Part shown: positions 1 to 12,100 of the stretch, piece by piece
How positions within the stretch are numbered: the stretch's first letter is position 1
Layout of the letters: every line of letters starts with the position of its first letter
Origin: Apostichopus japonicus
Taxonomy: Eukaryota > Echinodermata > Holothuroidea > Aspidochirotida > Stichopodidae
NCBI RefSeq assembly: GCF_037975245.1
Contig: NC_092569.1
Coordinates: 32,440,668-32,504,667, forward strand
Direction: 5' to 3'
Length of the DNA stretch: 64,000 bases
The notes under the pieces: model-generated
What the model saw: only the letters and a program-made list of their open reading frames with translations
Databases searched by the model: none
What the model was told of the DNA's origin: nothing
Program-made: the position numbers and the translations under genes

Positions 1-848
1 TGGCCCCAAACCACACACATTTGAACAGTACAAACACGTTTGTGACGCTTTCGATTCAGTATGGTTCCATACATCAAACACTGATTAGGCCACCCTTACC
101 CACTTGAACTTATGGCTGTTGATATGAACCATCGAACGAATAAAGCGTTGTTTATGTATTTGGGGTCACTTACAGGAAGAAAAATGACAGTATTGTAAGA
201 TACTCATTAAGAAAAATATTCTAGCTCAAAGAAATTTGTAATTGTAAGATTGTTAAAACATATTGCTTTTATTTCTTTTATACGTTAGACGATGATCATG
301 TTGATTTGAAGCATGTGTAAGTTATATATGTTTAAGATATTGAAAGAACTATTAACTGTATTGACCAGGCCTTAACAACTCGCTGCATTGTCTTAGGTCT
401 TTCAAGTCTTAATTAATACAAAGTTTCTCTACACTTTGATAAAAATGGGATATATGATGAAATAGTCCAAACAGTTTCAACAATTTTCAATTTTGCTGAT
501 GTGAATCAAAGTGCATTGGACATAGATAAAAATCGTTACACATTATTTTGGTTTTGTTGAAAAAATCATTAACTTTCAAAAACAATGAAAACAAGTGTAC
601 AATAAAAAGGGTTCTTTTCTTTCATATTTATTTTCGAAAGGTTTCTAAATCTTTTGACAGAGTTAAAGCTTATTAAATATGAATATTTTGAAGTTTACAA
701 CCTTGACTTGAGGTTTTTCAATATAATCGAATTTGTGTCGCATTTGTTTTTTATGGAACAGTAAGTGTAGAAATTTGTTAATGGATATCCCCGCAAAACA
801 TATTTAGAGAAGTCTCTACTTGTTGACATGTATATCTCTCCTTTCTAA
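1..848. other. 3' flank of the fibrinogen-related gene
   Basis: No coding exon is visible. The stretch lies downstream of the minus-strand stop codon at 849-851 and should contain the 3' UTR. The first AATAAA hexamer on the minus strand after the stop is at 627-632, about 220 bases past the stop, and is a candidate polyadenylation signal. Confidence 0.3.
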
Positions 849-3800
849 CTATCTCGCGGAAACGGGGCGTAGTTTCATTTCTGTATATTTGATGTTATAT
901 CGCCCACCAGGAAGGTCATACCAAGAAATGGTCTTGTAAGAGTCATGGCTGTCGAAGTAGAGAGCGTTGAGGTTAGAGTAAATACAAGCATTGAACCACC
1001 AGGCACCATGATGATGAGATGCACAATTATAACTACTATGCTTGTCATTTTCCCTGTCCCAGGTAGAGAAGGACATGTTTCGATGATAAGCCATGCGGTC
1101 ATAATCTAGAATGAAGAAAGAAGATAAAACATTGAAGTTAGCGTTATCGTCATATTAGTAAACGAGAAACTTACGAAACATTTTTCTTGTATCAAAACAT
1201 ACCAGATTTTACGATGAAGCATTCCACAAACTTCATCAAGGTGGGTTAAGAACATCAATATGACTCATTCGCAAAAGGGAAATAATAATGCAATAGTTAC
1301 ACAATATTGGACACACGTTGTAGCAAAAATTTTATTTTTAATCCAAGTACAATTCGTTTTTTAAATATTTCCATTGTTTCATTTGTACACGTTTTCAATA
1401 TTTGGCCACCTTCGTCATTTTTCATTTATAGACGTAACAGATAGGTCACCGCTTTTCTTATATAAAGGCCTATTGTTATCGCAAAAGACGAGGGAAATGA
1501 ATTATTTCAGATATGTAAAAAGTGTTGACTCGAAGCCACTTGTTTTATGTGTTTTCCGTTGTTCTTGTTGTTAATATTTTGCGTTGATTGTGTTAAATTA
1601 TATTTTTATTTCTCTAGAAGCAAAGATAACATGTCTTACTTATTGTTATAACTTCGCATATCTTGTTTATTTTCCTCTTCTTATAAACTGCATATGTATA
1701 AATAACAGTGCATTGTGTGTTGGCTTTCATAAAGCAATATTTTAATATAAAGTATATTAATGGGGCTTGAACGTGTTTGTTTGTTATTGGTTTTTGTCAC
1801 CGATAGAGTAATTTGTACGTTATTATCTCTCCTACATTATCGACAAAGCTCAAAGAGCACAAACAACCCTTACTAGCATTGGTACAGTTGTAAGCTTACA
1901 GGATGAGGTATCAATCTGTGTATTGTAATACCCCATGATTGCCCTTACCGTTCGCTTTCCAACATCCATGGGGATTTTGTTTTCGTGAAGAATATAAGCA
2001 AATGAAAACGGTTTCTTTTGTTCGTGCAAATATATTTCCTTTGGATATCTCTTAAATGTAGCCCTTAATGTGGTTGAAGGTACCCCCTCCCAATAACATC
2101 GCATAGGGGAAACGAGTAAGGGGCTCGTTTATGAATAGTCTAACGTTAAGTTTTACCTGTACTTCAAACCATTGTTTTATACATTATCAACACGAATTTA
2201 TGATCGAATTTCCTTTAATTTATATTTGCATTAACAAAACATGGAATAGAATGATATTGCCCCAAAAACACAATGAAGGTGACTTTGGACCTAATGACAT
2301 ATTAGCATATCATTGATTTTAACTTCCACACTTCCAATTTAAGTTTGTTAACCTCTTTCCAGCAACATCTTTGTTATAATATTGCGAAGTTGAATTTCTC
2401 TCCCATGCGTCAACTGTTTGTAGAAATGTATTAATTACATGAAAATAAAAAATAAACTAACTTGTTGTGCTTTCAGGCAGATAGGTTCCAAGATCTGTCA
2501 TTCTGTATTTACTGATTTCATCGCTGATCCTGAAGAGGTCGTACTTGGCAAAGTAGGAAATACCATTCCTGCTGACCAGGTCGATACGTAGCTCGTAGTC
2601 ACCCTGGTTAGTTATGTAGGATAACTTGTCGTTACCGAGCCAGAATTCTCGTTGTAAAAACCCAAATCCGTCTTTGTAGTCGTCCCAACGTCGGTAAAAA
2701 TCCACAGCTCCATCAATCCTACGTTGAAATACCTATTGGGGGAAAAACAGGAATGATTTAATGATTAATGAGTTAAACTCCGTAATATTCATATAAAGGC
2801 TGATATATATGTAATATAAATTCAAAGTTGTCTACAGTATACTTACATATACCTTTCGTAGCACGTGGTTCATTTTCTGGGAGTGACTAAAAAATATTCT
2901 TCTACAACAATTTCTTTGTTTTCCGATGGCTGCAATACTTCAGCCCAACATTAAGCGAAGACAAAACCTTAGGATTTGACATTCCTATCCTTAGAGACAT
3001 TTCTTCAGATACAAACTAACAAGATGAGCTGATAACACAGATTGGTAAATTTCATTACTTAATACATCTGCCCTATTGGAGGATCTCAAAATATATAAAG
3101 ACGTGTATGGCTTCTATATATTTGTTCGGCCATAGTGTATTTGGTGAATCAACAATTTAACAGCTTAATGTACCATCTTATCATCTACCAGCTTAATGAT
3201 AACAGCTTAATGTACCACCCCCCCCCCCCCACCATCAAGAATGAAACCAATTTCGCCAAATCACCGTCCATCCGCCTCCATCTATTGAATTATTACAGTG
3301 GACATTAAAAGGTTCTGGAGCACCGTCGGGCTGAATCATGAAAACACCAGATTCAGCTTGATCATCACATTGCTCGAAGACTTCCTTGCAATCTCTGGGA
3401 TACTGAGGCTCTTGGTAGTAGAAGTAAGAGGAACCTGTAAGACAGTATTGGGGAACAAAAACCTTTGTCTGACTTTATCAGCTAAAAACTAATGTACATC
3501 ACTTTGCATATGAATGAGTATTTTCAGTTGCAGTAATTTCCGAGTTTGTTCCAAATAGTTAAAATAACATCGAAATAGTTGATGTCTTTACGTATCAGGT
3601 AACAGTTCTATTGCACGACTTTAGCTAAAATGAAACTCTGTCTTTATATCACTTTACTCTGGTTACATACTATATCAGTTAGAATCTACACACGTTTGGA
3701 CTGTTTCTTGTAATATACAAGAAGATGCAGCTCCTTAAGAACCTTGCTAGTTCCTTAGAAATATGTAATTGATGACTAGAAACTGTCAAATTATGGATAA

Positions 3801-6800
3801 TTAAGTACTAAAGTTAACTTGTGTTTGTTGTCGTTACTTAGATTCTCCAATTATATGTTTTGAAATGATCCAGGATGGCGTGCACATGGCAATGGTTATT
3901 TTCTGATGCAAAATATTCTTGTAGCAAGAATGATATCTTACATCACACTATACTCGGATAGATGGGCCTATTTCCTTCTCTTTTTTTGTGTGTTTTAATT
4001 TGTTGTCCTATTAAAGCGATTTGATAACTCTAAGTAAGAACGTATAATCGGGAGAAGTATAAAATTATTATCAAGCATCAATAAAACATCTACGTAAATC
4101 TCTAAGAAAAGTGAGGCACCATTTTAACTAGCTTAATTACCTTATCATATAGTTAAGGCTAGAAGAATTGAAAATACAAGATATATAGAAAAACCAAAGA
4201 CCACCACAACCTCCACCGCCTCCCCCCCCCCCCCCCACACACACATAAAGCTTACTTTCAGAGTTTCTTCTTTGTCTGCTTTTAATGTTGCTTTCAGCGA
4301 TGTTCAAATCATTCTGTAAACGAAAATGGAAGAAGTACACATATTTGTTTGAAGACAGGCGAAGAACTGGACATTTTTTTTTAAAGTTTAAGCTGTTGTA
4401 ATGATTACATGTTATGTACATTCTAAACCAACATTGTCCACTATACGTGAATTTACAGTACAACTCATGTAGTCGTAAATATATTGAATCTCTGCTGCAA
4501 TCATTACTATTTCTTAATAGTTATGACAAATTATAAGGTACATAGCAATAGCAGAATTATTAAGAACATCACTTTTCGGCGAGTATACAGAACAAAACGA
4601 GCTATATCATATGAGATATAGCTCTATTGTTTTGCACAACTGCATAACAATTAAATTATAAGAAACAAAACTGTGGGTGACGAACACAGAGAAGCTGTAT
4701 GGTTTTCTTACCATTAAATGAGAAGTAAAACAACATATACTAATATATGATAATTAAATAATAAATACGTTGACATGTCGAACGTTTTACTAACAATTTA
4801 TGCACATAAGTGTCAGTTCCATATATATTGCTTGAAACCGATGTTTTTTAAAACCATAATTGAATTTAAAGAAATGGTCGAAGGACTGTTGCGGCTTTCA
4901 AATCAAGTTCACACCAAACAAACAAAAATCAACTTTTCACTATCACACGAGCTGATACGAAGTTATTCTACCCTTACTAAAAACGGTCAAAAGACAATTA
5001 CTTTTGTCTAATTAACCCTTTGATCCAACCACAATTAAGAAAGAATTGAAAGAACATGCTAACGGATTAATGCAATATCACCTAGTTGACCAATTGACGC
5101 AACTTAATTCTGCAAAGCCTAAAATGAGATCAAGATAACTTTTCCGAGGATTTTACTAGCACAATTAGAAACTGCATGGTAATTTCGCTATAACATCATT
5201 ATGTAAAAGGGATATATCATGCAGGACGTTGGTTTTAGTACACTGTTTTTCATCTACTATAGATGCAAGTCACACTTTGAGAAAATGTTTTATGTGGTAA
5301 ATGTGTTCTAAATTTGATAAAAAGTTTCGAAAATAATGAAGCAACAGAACTGAGCAATATTTCAAAGAAAAATCATATCTGATTGAGTTATATAAATATA
5401 TCAATTAACAAAAGGTATAATAATACATGTATAGCTATAAAATTACTAAAATTGAAACTAAATTTTTACTTTATGTTGATGATGATCTTAACAGAGTAGT
5501 TTTAGAAACGTTCAAGCAAGCTATTTTAATTGTTCAGAAGATCAGTGCTTTTCGAAAGTTTTTCAATTTCGTGATCATTGATATGAAAAAGTCCAACGTC
5601 AACAGTAAAATCCTAATCAGGATAGAGCTAACATGTATAAAGCCAAATTCTGAGCGTTAAATGAAAATAAGACATTAGGCAACATATGACACCCGATGTA
5701 CACAGTGAACATAGTACCTACTGTAAATCTTAAAGTTGTGTACCTCATTACAAACTGGGTCGTTCTATAAATCGGTATCATGTGCTATTACAGGATTACA
5801 GTAAGAACTGGGAATATGTGTAGTCCCAACAAGTGCAGTTTAATAAATTTGTCCTATAATGTAATTTTTAATGAATTTGTTACCCTAATAGCACATGCTA
5901 CCGATTAAACAGATTTATTAGCACGATCCATGTTTCACCGCAGTAAAAACCTTTAAGAGTTACAGTGCTTACTGTGATCTCTGTGTGAATCGGTTAAATA
6001 TGGACATGCAGAGTTAAGATAGCTTTGAATTCACTTTGCAGGCGAAGGTTAAGATAAATATAATGTACCTAATGTGAGATTTTTTTCGTTTAACTTATAT
6101 TTATCGTTCCTCCATCTTAGTAAATATCAACAAGTGAAAAAGAAGAAACAAAAGAAGGGGTATTATCTAAATTAGAATTTCACTGACTGTTTCTAAATAA
6201 GGACATCACAATACTATACATTCAATTTAAATAAAGTGATTATAATCACACAAGAAAGTTCTAAGTCCGTACAAAGTGTGGAGGTAAACGTACAATCAGG
6301 TATACTAAATATAACTAGCAATATAAAATATTTCTCAACGAATTAGAATTTGCAAAATATCTCTAGATTTCTTTTCGGCAGTATTTACATCTTATAATTT
6401 CTAACTAAGATTGAATATCACGTAGAGTATGTTTGTATGATGTGAAATTTTAATTACGAAATTTGTTAACAATATACAGGTTACGGAACGAGCTTCATGA
6501 TACGTTTTAGTGATTTGGGGGTTATTTTACGACGTACTTTCATGCCAAATTTAACTTGCTCTCCATTTAAAATGACAAGAGGAATAACACTGTAATAAAT
6601 CTTATCAAATTACTAGTGACTCAGAAATCGTTAGATACAGTATTACGAAAAGAAAAGGGTCTAATCGCTTCAAACAAACTATTTGTCGTTTTATCAAATT
6701 GATTTGCACTGATCTTCTTGACTTCATTTCCCTTTTTCAAAACAATTGTTATTAACTTAGTAATTTTCAACAACAAAAAATCAGTCATAATTTAATGCAC

Positions 6801-7310
6801 TTTGAAGAAAATATGATGAAGCATTTTATAATGATGTGAATGGACTAGATTCACACAATAGTAAAACGGGGAATTTCAATAATGCTTTGATTCGAGCGCA
6901 AATGTTAAGGTTGTTTTGCTAGTGTTGGAAAGGATACCAGGTTGAATAAAAAAAAAGACATCTATCTTGGCTTTGTTGTTTACGGTTTTACCAAAGCTTA
7001 AGTGGGTGCCTATAATGTTCTTAATACGACATTTACTGACGTTACAGTCAATATCCAGCATGATTGCAGAAAGAAAAAAAATCTGCAGAATTATATGAAT
7101 CAGCTGAAAATAAGTCAAAGATAATGTCAGGAGAAAGCAAAGAATTATCGAGCAATAATTGAAGCAGAATTTTACATTGACCAAGCCTTGACGACAATGA
7201 TAAAAACCGTGAAATGTATGTAAACTTACCATCTGTCCAGATGTTTCAGAGAAAACCAACTCTTGTAGAAAAGCACCAAAGATGATAAAACACAGATATG
7301 TCAACTTCAT
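849..7310 (-). CDS. Secreted fibrinogen-related protein (FReD lectin), five exons, complete
   Basis: Exons in coding order: 7310-7230, 4313-4256, 3434-3265, 2732-2462, 1105-849. All introns are GT-AG and the phases fit, giving 837 bases (278 residues plus stop). Residues 1-21 are a signal peptide (MKLTYLCFIIFGAFLQ...). Residues 22-57 form a short polar linker with RQRR at 40-43. Residues 58-274 are a fibrinogen C-terminal domain: YPRDC at 58-62, DGGGWT at 98-103, VFQRR, a DREND segment at 210-214 where the family binds calcium, NCA at 220-222, C234, and ISWYDLPGGRYNIKY near the end. Cysteines 62/93 and 221/234 fit the family disulfides. The ATG at 7310 has A at -3. Proteins of this build (ficolins, tachylectins, sea-cucumber fibrinogen-like proteins) are secreted recognition molecules that usually bind acetylated or other sugars. 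There is no collagen region, unlike vertebrate ficolins. The exact ligand is unknown. Confidence 0.93.
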
Positions 7311-7608
7311 TTTTTTGGTGAAATAATGAGACTTTTAGAATGAAGTGAACTAGAACAAGACTGACAACAGAATGGAGAGATCTAAGTTTAACGCGATACA
7401 TCTCAAGCAACAAGCAAAATATTTGACAAGACTAAGGAGAACTTTAATGTTCTGACATCATCCAAAATTGTTCATATTTTTGTAGAGAAGGAACTTTGTT
7501 ATGATGGCTGCTGCAAGCTCCGTAGGTAGGATGTTCAGAAAGTAAATACTTATATTTATGCATGCTGTTATTTTGAGGATATGACATACGCGAAGAAAGA
7601 AAGCTACT
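7311..7608. other. Upstream flank of the fibrinogen-related gene
   Basis: This is the start of the region between two divergent genes. On the minus strand an AT-rich CATAAATATAAG sequence lies near 7550-7561, about 240 bases before the start codon. It is a possible TATA-like element, but there is no independent support for a transcription start. Confidence 0.2.
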
Positions 7609-8040
7609 CAATTCAATTCAATTTCTTTATTCCAGTATAAATTATAAAATTTATAAATAGGACACATAAAAATGATACATAAAAGACGTAAACATGTACA
7701 AACATGAAAGCATGAACAAAAACAAGAAATAAGATAGAGGATAGAGAAGTTTTAAAGATTAAAAGGATTATAACAGAGATTCTAAGAACCCATTTTGAAT
7801 ATAAATGGCTGCTCTGTAGATAAATGAGTTCTTAAAAAGCATAATTCTAAAAGATGGCAAGATAGTAGGATTACGTAAATTGTACTTGTTGGTTCTATTG
7901 CACAGAGAGATCATCTCTGAGTGAAGTGGGTGATCTTTAGAACTATCTATATTCTTATTTCTCATTCCTCTTATTTGGATTTGCGTAAGAGTATGCAATT
8001 TGCAACAATGTGCATTTGTCAAAATTTCAACCAAAAATGA
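7609..8040 (-). mobile_element. 5'-truncated non-LTR retrotransposon (LINE) 3' end
   Basis: Read on the minus strand, an open stretch ending at 7768 contains NKYNLRN, then ILPSFR and KNSFIYR. This order matches the C-terminal tail of LINE reverse transcriptases (usual form HxYNTRN...LP...SFxYRGxxxWN). It is followed by an AT-rich untranslated tail with AATAAAG and a short terminal repeat of ATTGA units at about 7609-7625, as in CR1/L2-like LINEs. The expected WN of the YRGAKxWN motif is lost, so this is a decayed fragment. The upstream limit is uncertain and no target duplication was identified. Confidence 0.6.
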
Positions 8041-8848
8041 ATAAAAGAGACTCCAGAAAATTGCTAATTACATATTTCTGTAATGTTTGACACAAAGTAC
8101 TCATTTACTGAAGAAAAAATCATTGATATTAATTAAGGTCAGCTCACAATAGCCAGTTCATTACATTATAGCAACCTGTTGAGACTTTTAACTACGTTAT
8201 CTCGCCATCAAAATATACGCCTTAACAGAGACTGGTTGTTATCTCACATGTCAGAATGACCAATGATTGTTTATTTTGTATAGGAGGGAGATGAAATATT
8301 TATCAACAGTGATGACGTTATCGTCGTCATTTGTCTTTATACGATCACATAAACAAAATGTCGTGACATCGTACGAATAACAGAGGCATTGGTGAAAAGA
8401 GATGTTTCAGGCATTGTTAGGGCGCCCTGAAACACATAAATTACATCGCAGTATAGGAGATAATCTGTTGCGTAGCGGAATGAAGTTGGTAACAACCTGG
8501 TGGAAAGTGGAACATGGTTATGAGACAACATACATTATCATAGCTGTACCCACATCAGTGTCGTATAAGTCACTGTGGATTAATACCTAACATTATAATA
8601 CTATTATAGACACATTCAAAGAAAATTCCATCACTCGCCATGTTGTCAGCATATTTCCGGTTAGAAAAACTCAGTAATTGCAATTTGTCAGCCTAAACTT
8701 ACTTCTCATCTGGCATTTTCATGACAATAAATAACCCAAATTTTTTCCTGTAACGCTCTTATTCTTACATTATCAAGTACATAACCAACTTTGAATGGCA
8801 ATAAACTACTCCACGCAATGAATCCGTCATTGAAAGTTGCCTTCCAGA
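8041..8848. other. Intergenic region, no gene seen
   Basis: I see no recognisable coding sequence or repeat family. It forms the centre of the divergent interval between the fibrinogen-related gene and the first ENPP gene, so regulatory sites for either gene may lie here. Confidence 0.3.
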
Positions 8849-8937
8849 ACACAGTTGAATACGGCCTTCACCGCTTATTCCCCAAACATCATGTTATGTT
8901 ACTTATACTTCGAGACCTCCGGCTCCCGGCGTGCATA
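8849..8937 (+). repeat. Dispersed repeat, copy 1 (inverted partner at 11390-11478)
   Basis: About 89 bases starting ACACAGTTGAATACGGCC and running to GAGACCTCCGGCTCC recur in reverse complement at 11390-11478 with only a few differences. This copy is upstream of the first ENPP gene and the partner is in its second intron, so the pair brackets the first two coding exons. Family unknown. Confidence 0.7.
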
Positions 8938-9151
8938 CTACGTGTCTGTAGTAGGCAAGCTACGATTACAGGTCTTATCAAACAAACCTCACGGATAAAC
9001 TGCAGAGGCATACGGATTACCCAATCACATCAGTGTACCTGGTACGTAAAGTATATCGTACAGTACTATAGCTTCATCATAACCCATTCATTGTATGCAA
9101 TCTAGTTTATCTGAGTGTTTACAAACGAAGTAACCGTGTTCGAACTTGGCC

Positions 9152-12100
9152 ATGGAGCTCGACAGAATAATCTGTTTTTCGCTCCTTCTCGTTTTGAAAG
9201 TACACCTGTCTGAGGTAAGTGCATATTTTTAATTCTTCTACATGTTAGTTTTATAGTAACCTTTAACCAAACTTAAGTCTGCCTCCCGATTGAAAATGAT
9301 CTGAACTGATTTTATCACACTCACTTGCCCTTTCACTTGGCTCTTCAGACCATGGAAGTACCAGTTTGTCCAGACACTACCAAAGGGCCTGGCATATATT
9401 CCGCGGAACATTAGATTACTTAAATATTATGTGCGTATATCAATAACTGTAAACATGGCTGCTGCGATGCCGGTAATATTTCGTTTCGTTGGCATGTTGT
9501 ATTTAAACCTAAACCAGTTTTAAAAGTTATAACATTGTCATTTATTAAACAAAGAAACCCTGATAGGAGTTTTTTTTCTGACCGAATGAAGATTTACGGG
9601 TACGCCATTAACAATGTCGTTCCAATCGTATCATATGCACGTCACGACCAATTTGTAGTAGCGGTAAGCACATTTATACGGAAACCGGAAAATTTCGAGC
9701 TTCCAGAAATCCAAAAGTTCCACTTTGGCCTAAACTTTTCTAAATATTGTTTGGCTATACAAGCGTATGCCATTACACCTTAATTGACGGTTGTTATAAA
9801 AAGAACATTATTATTAATAAGAAATAAGCGTCCTCACAGTCACTTACTTCAACAATTGACCTGTTAGGAGGGACGTAACCCGGGGGAGCAATGTGAGCTC
9901 ACCGCCCCCCCCCCTTTGAGTACCCCGGAAAATAAAATATCGATACGTGTTTGGAAAACAAGATTCCGAAGCAGATGCAATATTTCTTATTCTAAATGCA
10001 CTCTGACCAGGTGGGTTTAATGAAGAAAAGCTGTCGCAATCGAAATAAAGAAACTTATTTTCTGTTGCCCTTATGGCGCTTACGATTTACCGTAAAATAA
10101 CTGCGACCCCCCCCCCATATCAACATGTTCATTACAAAAATGTAACCTATATGTACTCGTACCGTCCATTTTTTAACCCAATTCCACTGAGGAAACGTCT
10201 GGAACATCTGTTTATTCAATGCAATGGACGGAAATGAAACAATCATGTAAGCTACATCGGTGAGACTAAAATAAAGATACTATTCAAGAGAAGAAACCTG
10301 TGAAAGTAGTCCTATGCCTCACGGTCGTAAACAAAACAGAGAGATTTGATTGGCGCATGATCTGTTAGTCGGGGCTTGCAAATTTTGATTGAAATTTGTA
10401 GAATCTACGGACTAATTAATAAATCTGGCGAATTTTATTCAGCTCAAAATGTTTAACGACAGTTAACTTAATAAAAATAATGAAAATTACTATGAAAATT
10501 GCATAGAACGGTGTCATTTTCATTGAGCATTTAAGGTCATTCAGCTGGAAAGATCGAAGTTTAAATTTGGCAAACACACATTGAGACTTTAACTATAAGC
10601 AGGAATGTCATTAAAGCCCTCTTTTCAGGTTGAAGGAAGCTATGCGACCCTTCTAAATCATTCCCCTGAAAGTTCTTCTGCTACGTAATACAATACTCTT
10701 ATTATTGTTTATATCCTGCAACGTGTGAGACATTTTGGGCACAACTTTTCTTTGTACGTCATGGCGCTCCGTTAAATGTAATAATGCTCCCTTTGTGAGA
10801 AGTGCCTCTTTTAAATATTCTGCTCCCCCCGCCCGTATCAAATTTCCGGCTTCGCCCCTGTCTGTTAGTTCTACGCCCAACATTAAACAATGCGTAAAGC
10901 GACTCTTAACAACCGAGCCTGGATGTCAACAATGCTTAGAAATAGCCCATGAATATTCATTATCATCAAAAGACTGGTGTTATCCCAGCATGAGAAAGCT
11001 GATACCCTTACATGTGGGACGATTCGAACAAGTTATCATCAACCATGAGCCATATACGTTTGCATATTTTTAGGGAGCCAAAAATCCAGCAAAGCTTATA
11101 CTTGTTCTATCGGATGGTCTAAGATGGGATGGATACAATCTCAACCTACCAAACCTGAAGAAGATGGAAGAAAAAGGTGTTCGTGCCGATTGGCTGAATG
11201 GTGTCTTCATCACCATGACAATCCCGAGCACATATTCTATAGCGACAGGTAGGTGAAATGTTTACAGTATGACCGGGTCATCATGCGTATGAACAAAAGC
11301 AATGCTCTGTTGAGGTAACGTTTACACATATCGCCCAGGTAGTACGCGTGAAACTGTTGCCAGACACTGGCTTACTGTATGTACACAGACACGCACCCCT
11401 GGAGCCGGAGGTCTCACAGTATAAGTAACAAAACATGATGTTTGGGGGATAAGCGGTGAAGGCCGTATTCAACTGTGTCTTTTAAAGGTCAAGGGTTCAT
11501 GTCAAACATACATAAATATGCAGTTGTGCCAACAGAACAAAACGTTTGTTTTGGTACGTATATAGTATCACAAGCATAATAGTACAATACACCCAAAGAA
11601 AATCTGCGTAAATTCCGCTGGCTATCGGACTTCGGTGTTTACATAGGAGATTACTAAGACGGTTTGTCACACAATATTACCAGTAAATGTAGTATGGAAT
11701 TCGAAATCAATTGATGAAAAAGAAAAGGAATTCAACATGTTCGAAGTGCTCAATCGAATTCGGATAAGTAAATTACGCTATGGACATGGACAACACATTG
11801 AAGTATCTTTGTATTTCTTTTATTGATGCAATCAGAAGAGCTGATCCATAATTTGAACTCCCTATTGACTATTGACAATGTCACGTAATTATACTTCTGA
11901 AACATAAAATAACATAACGTAACAAAAACATGTCAAGTGAATGATTCTTGTAAGGTTGTACTGTCTACTCGTTCATACATTTAGCAACATTTGTTGCTCT
12001 AGACTCAACAATGTATCAAGCTATGAAACTGGAAGTTACACCCATTGCGTTTCGTTTCACAATCACTCTACTGCATATATTGTTTCAACCTTATAGACGT

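Noticed and set aside
4137-4255. Glycine-rich protein from the C run at 4221
   Set aside because: The glycines come from the homopolymer just after the donor of the small fibrinogen-related exon 2; it is intron sequence.
10653-11073. Overlapping open frames on both strands at 10653-10883 and 10735-11073
   Set aside because: They lie in intron 1, have no recognised domain, and the sequence looks like repeat remnant; the second frame stops at the exon 2 acceptor by chance.
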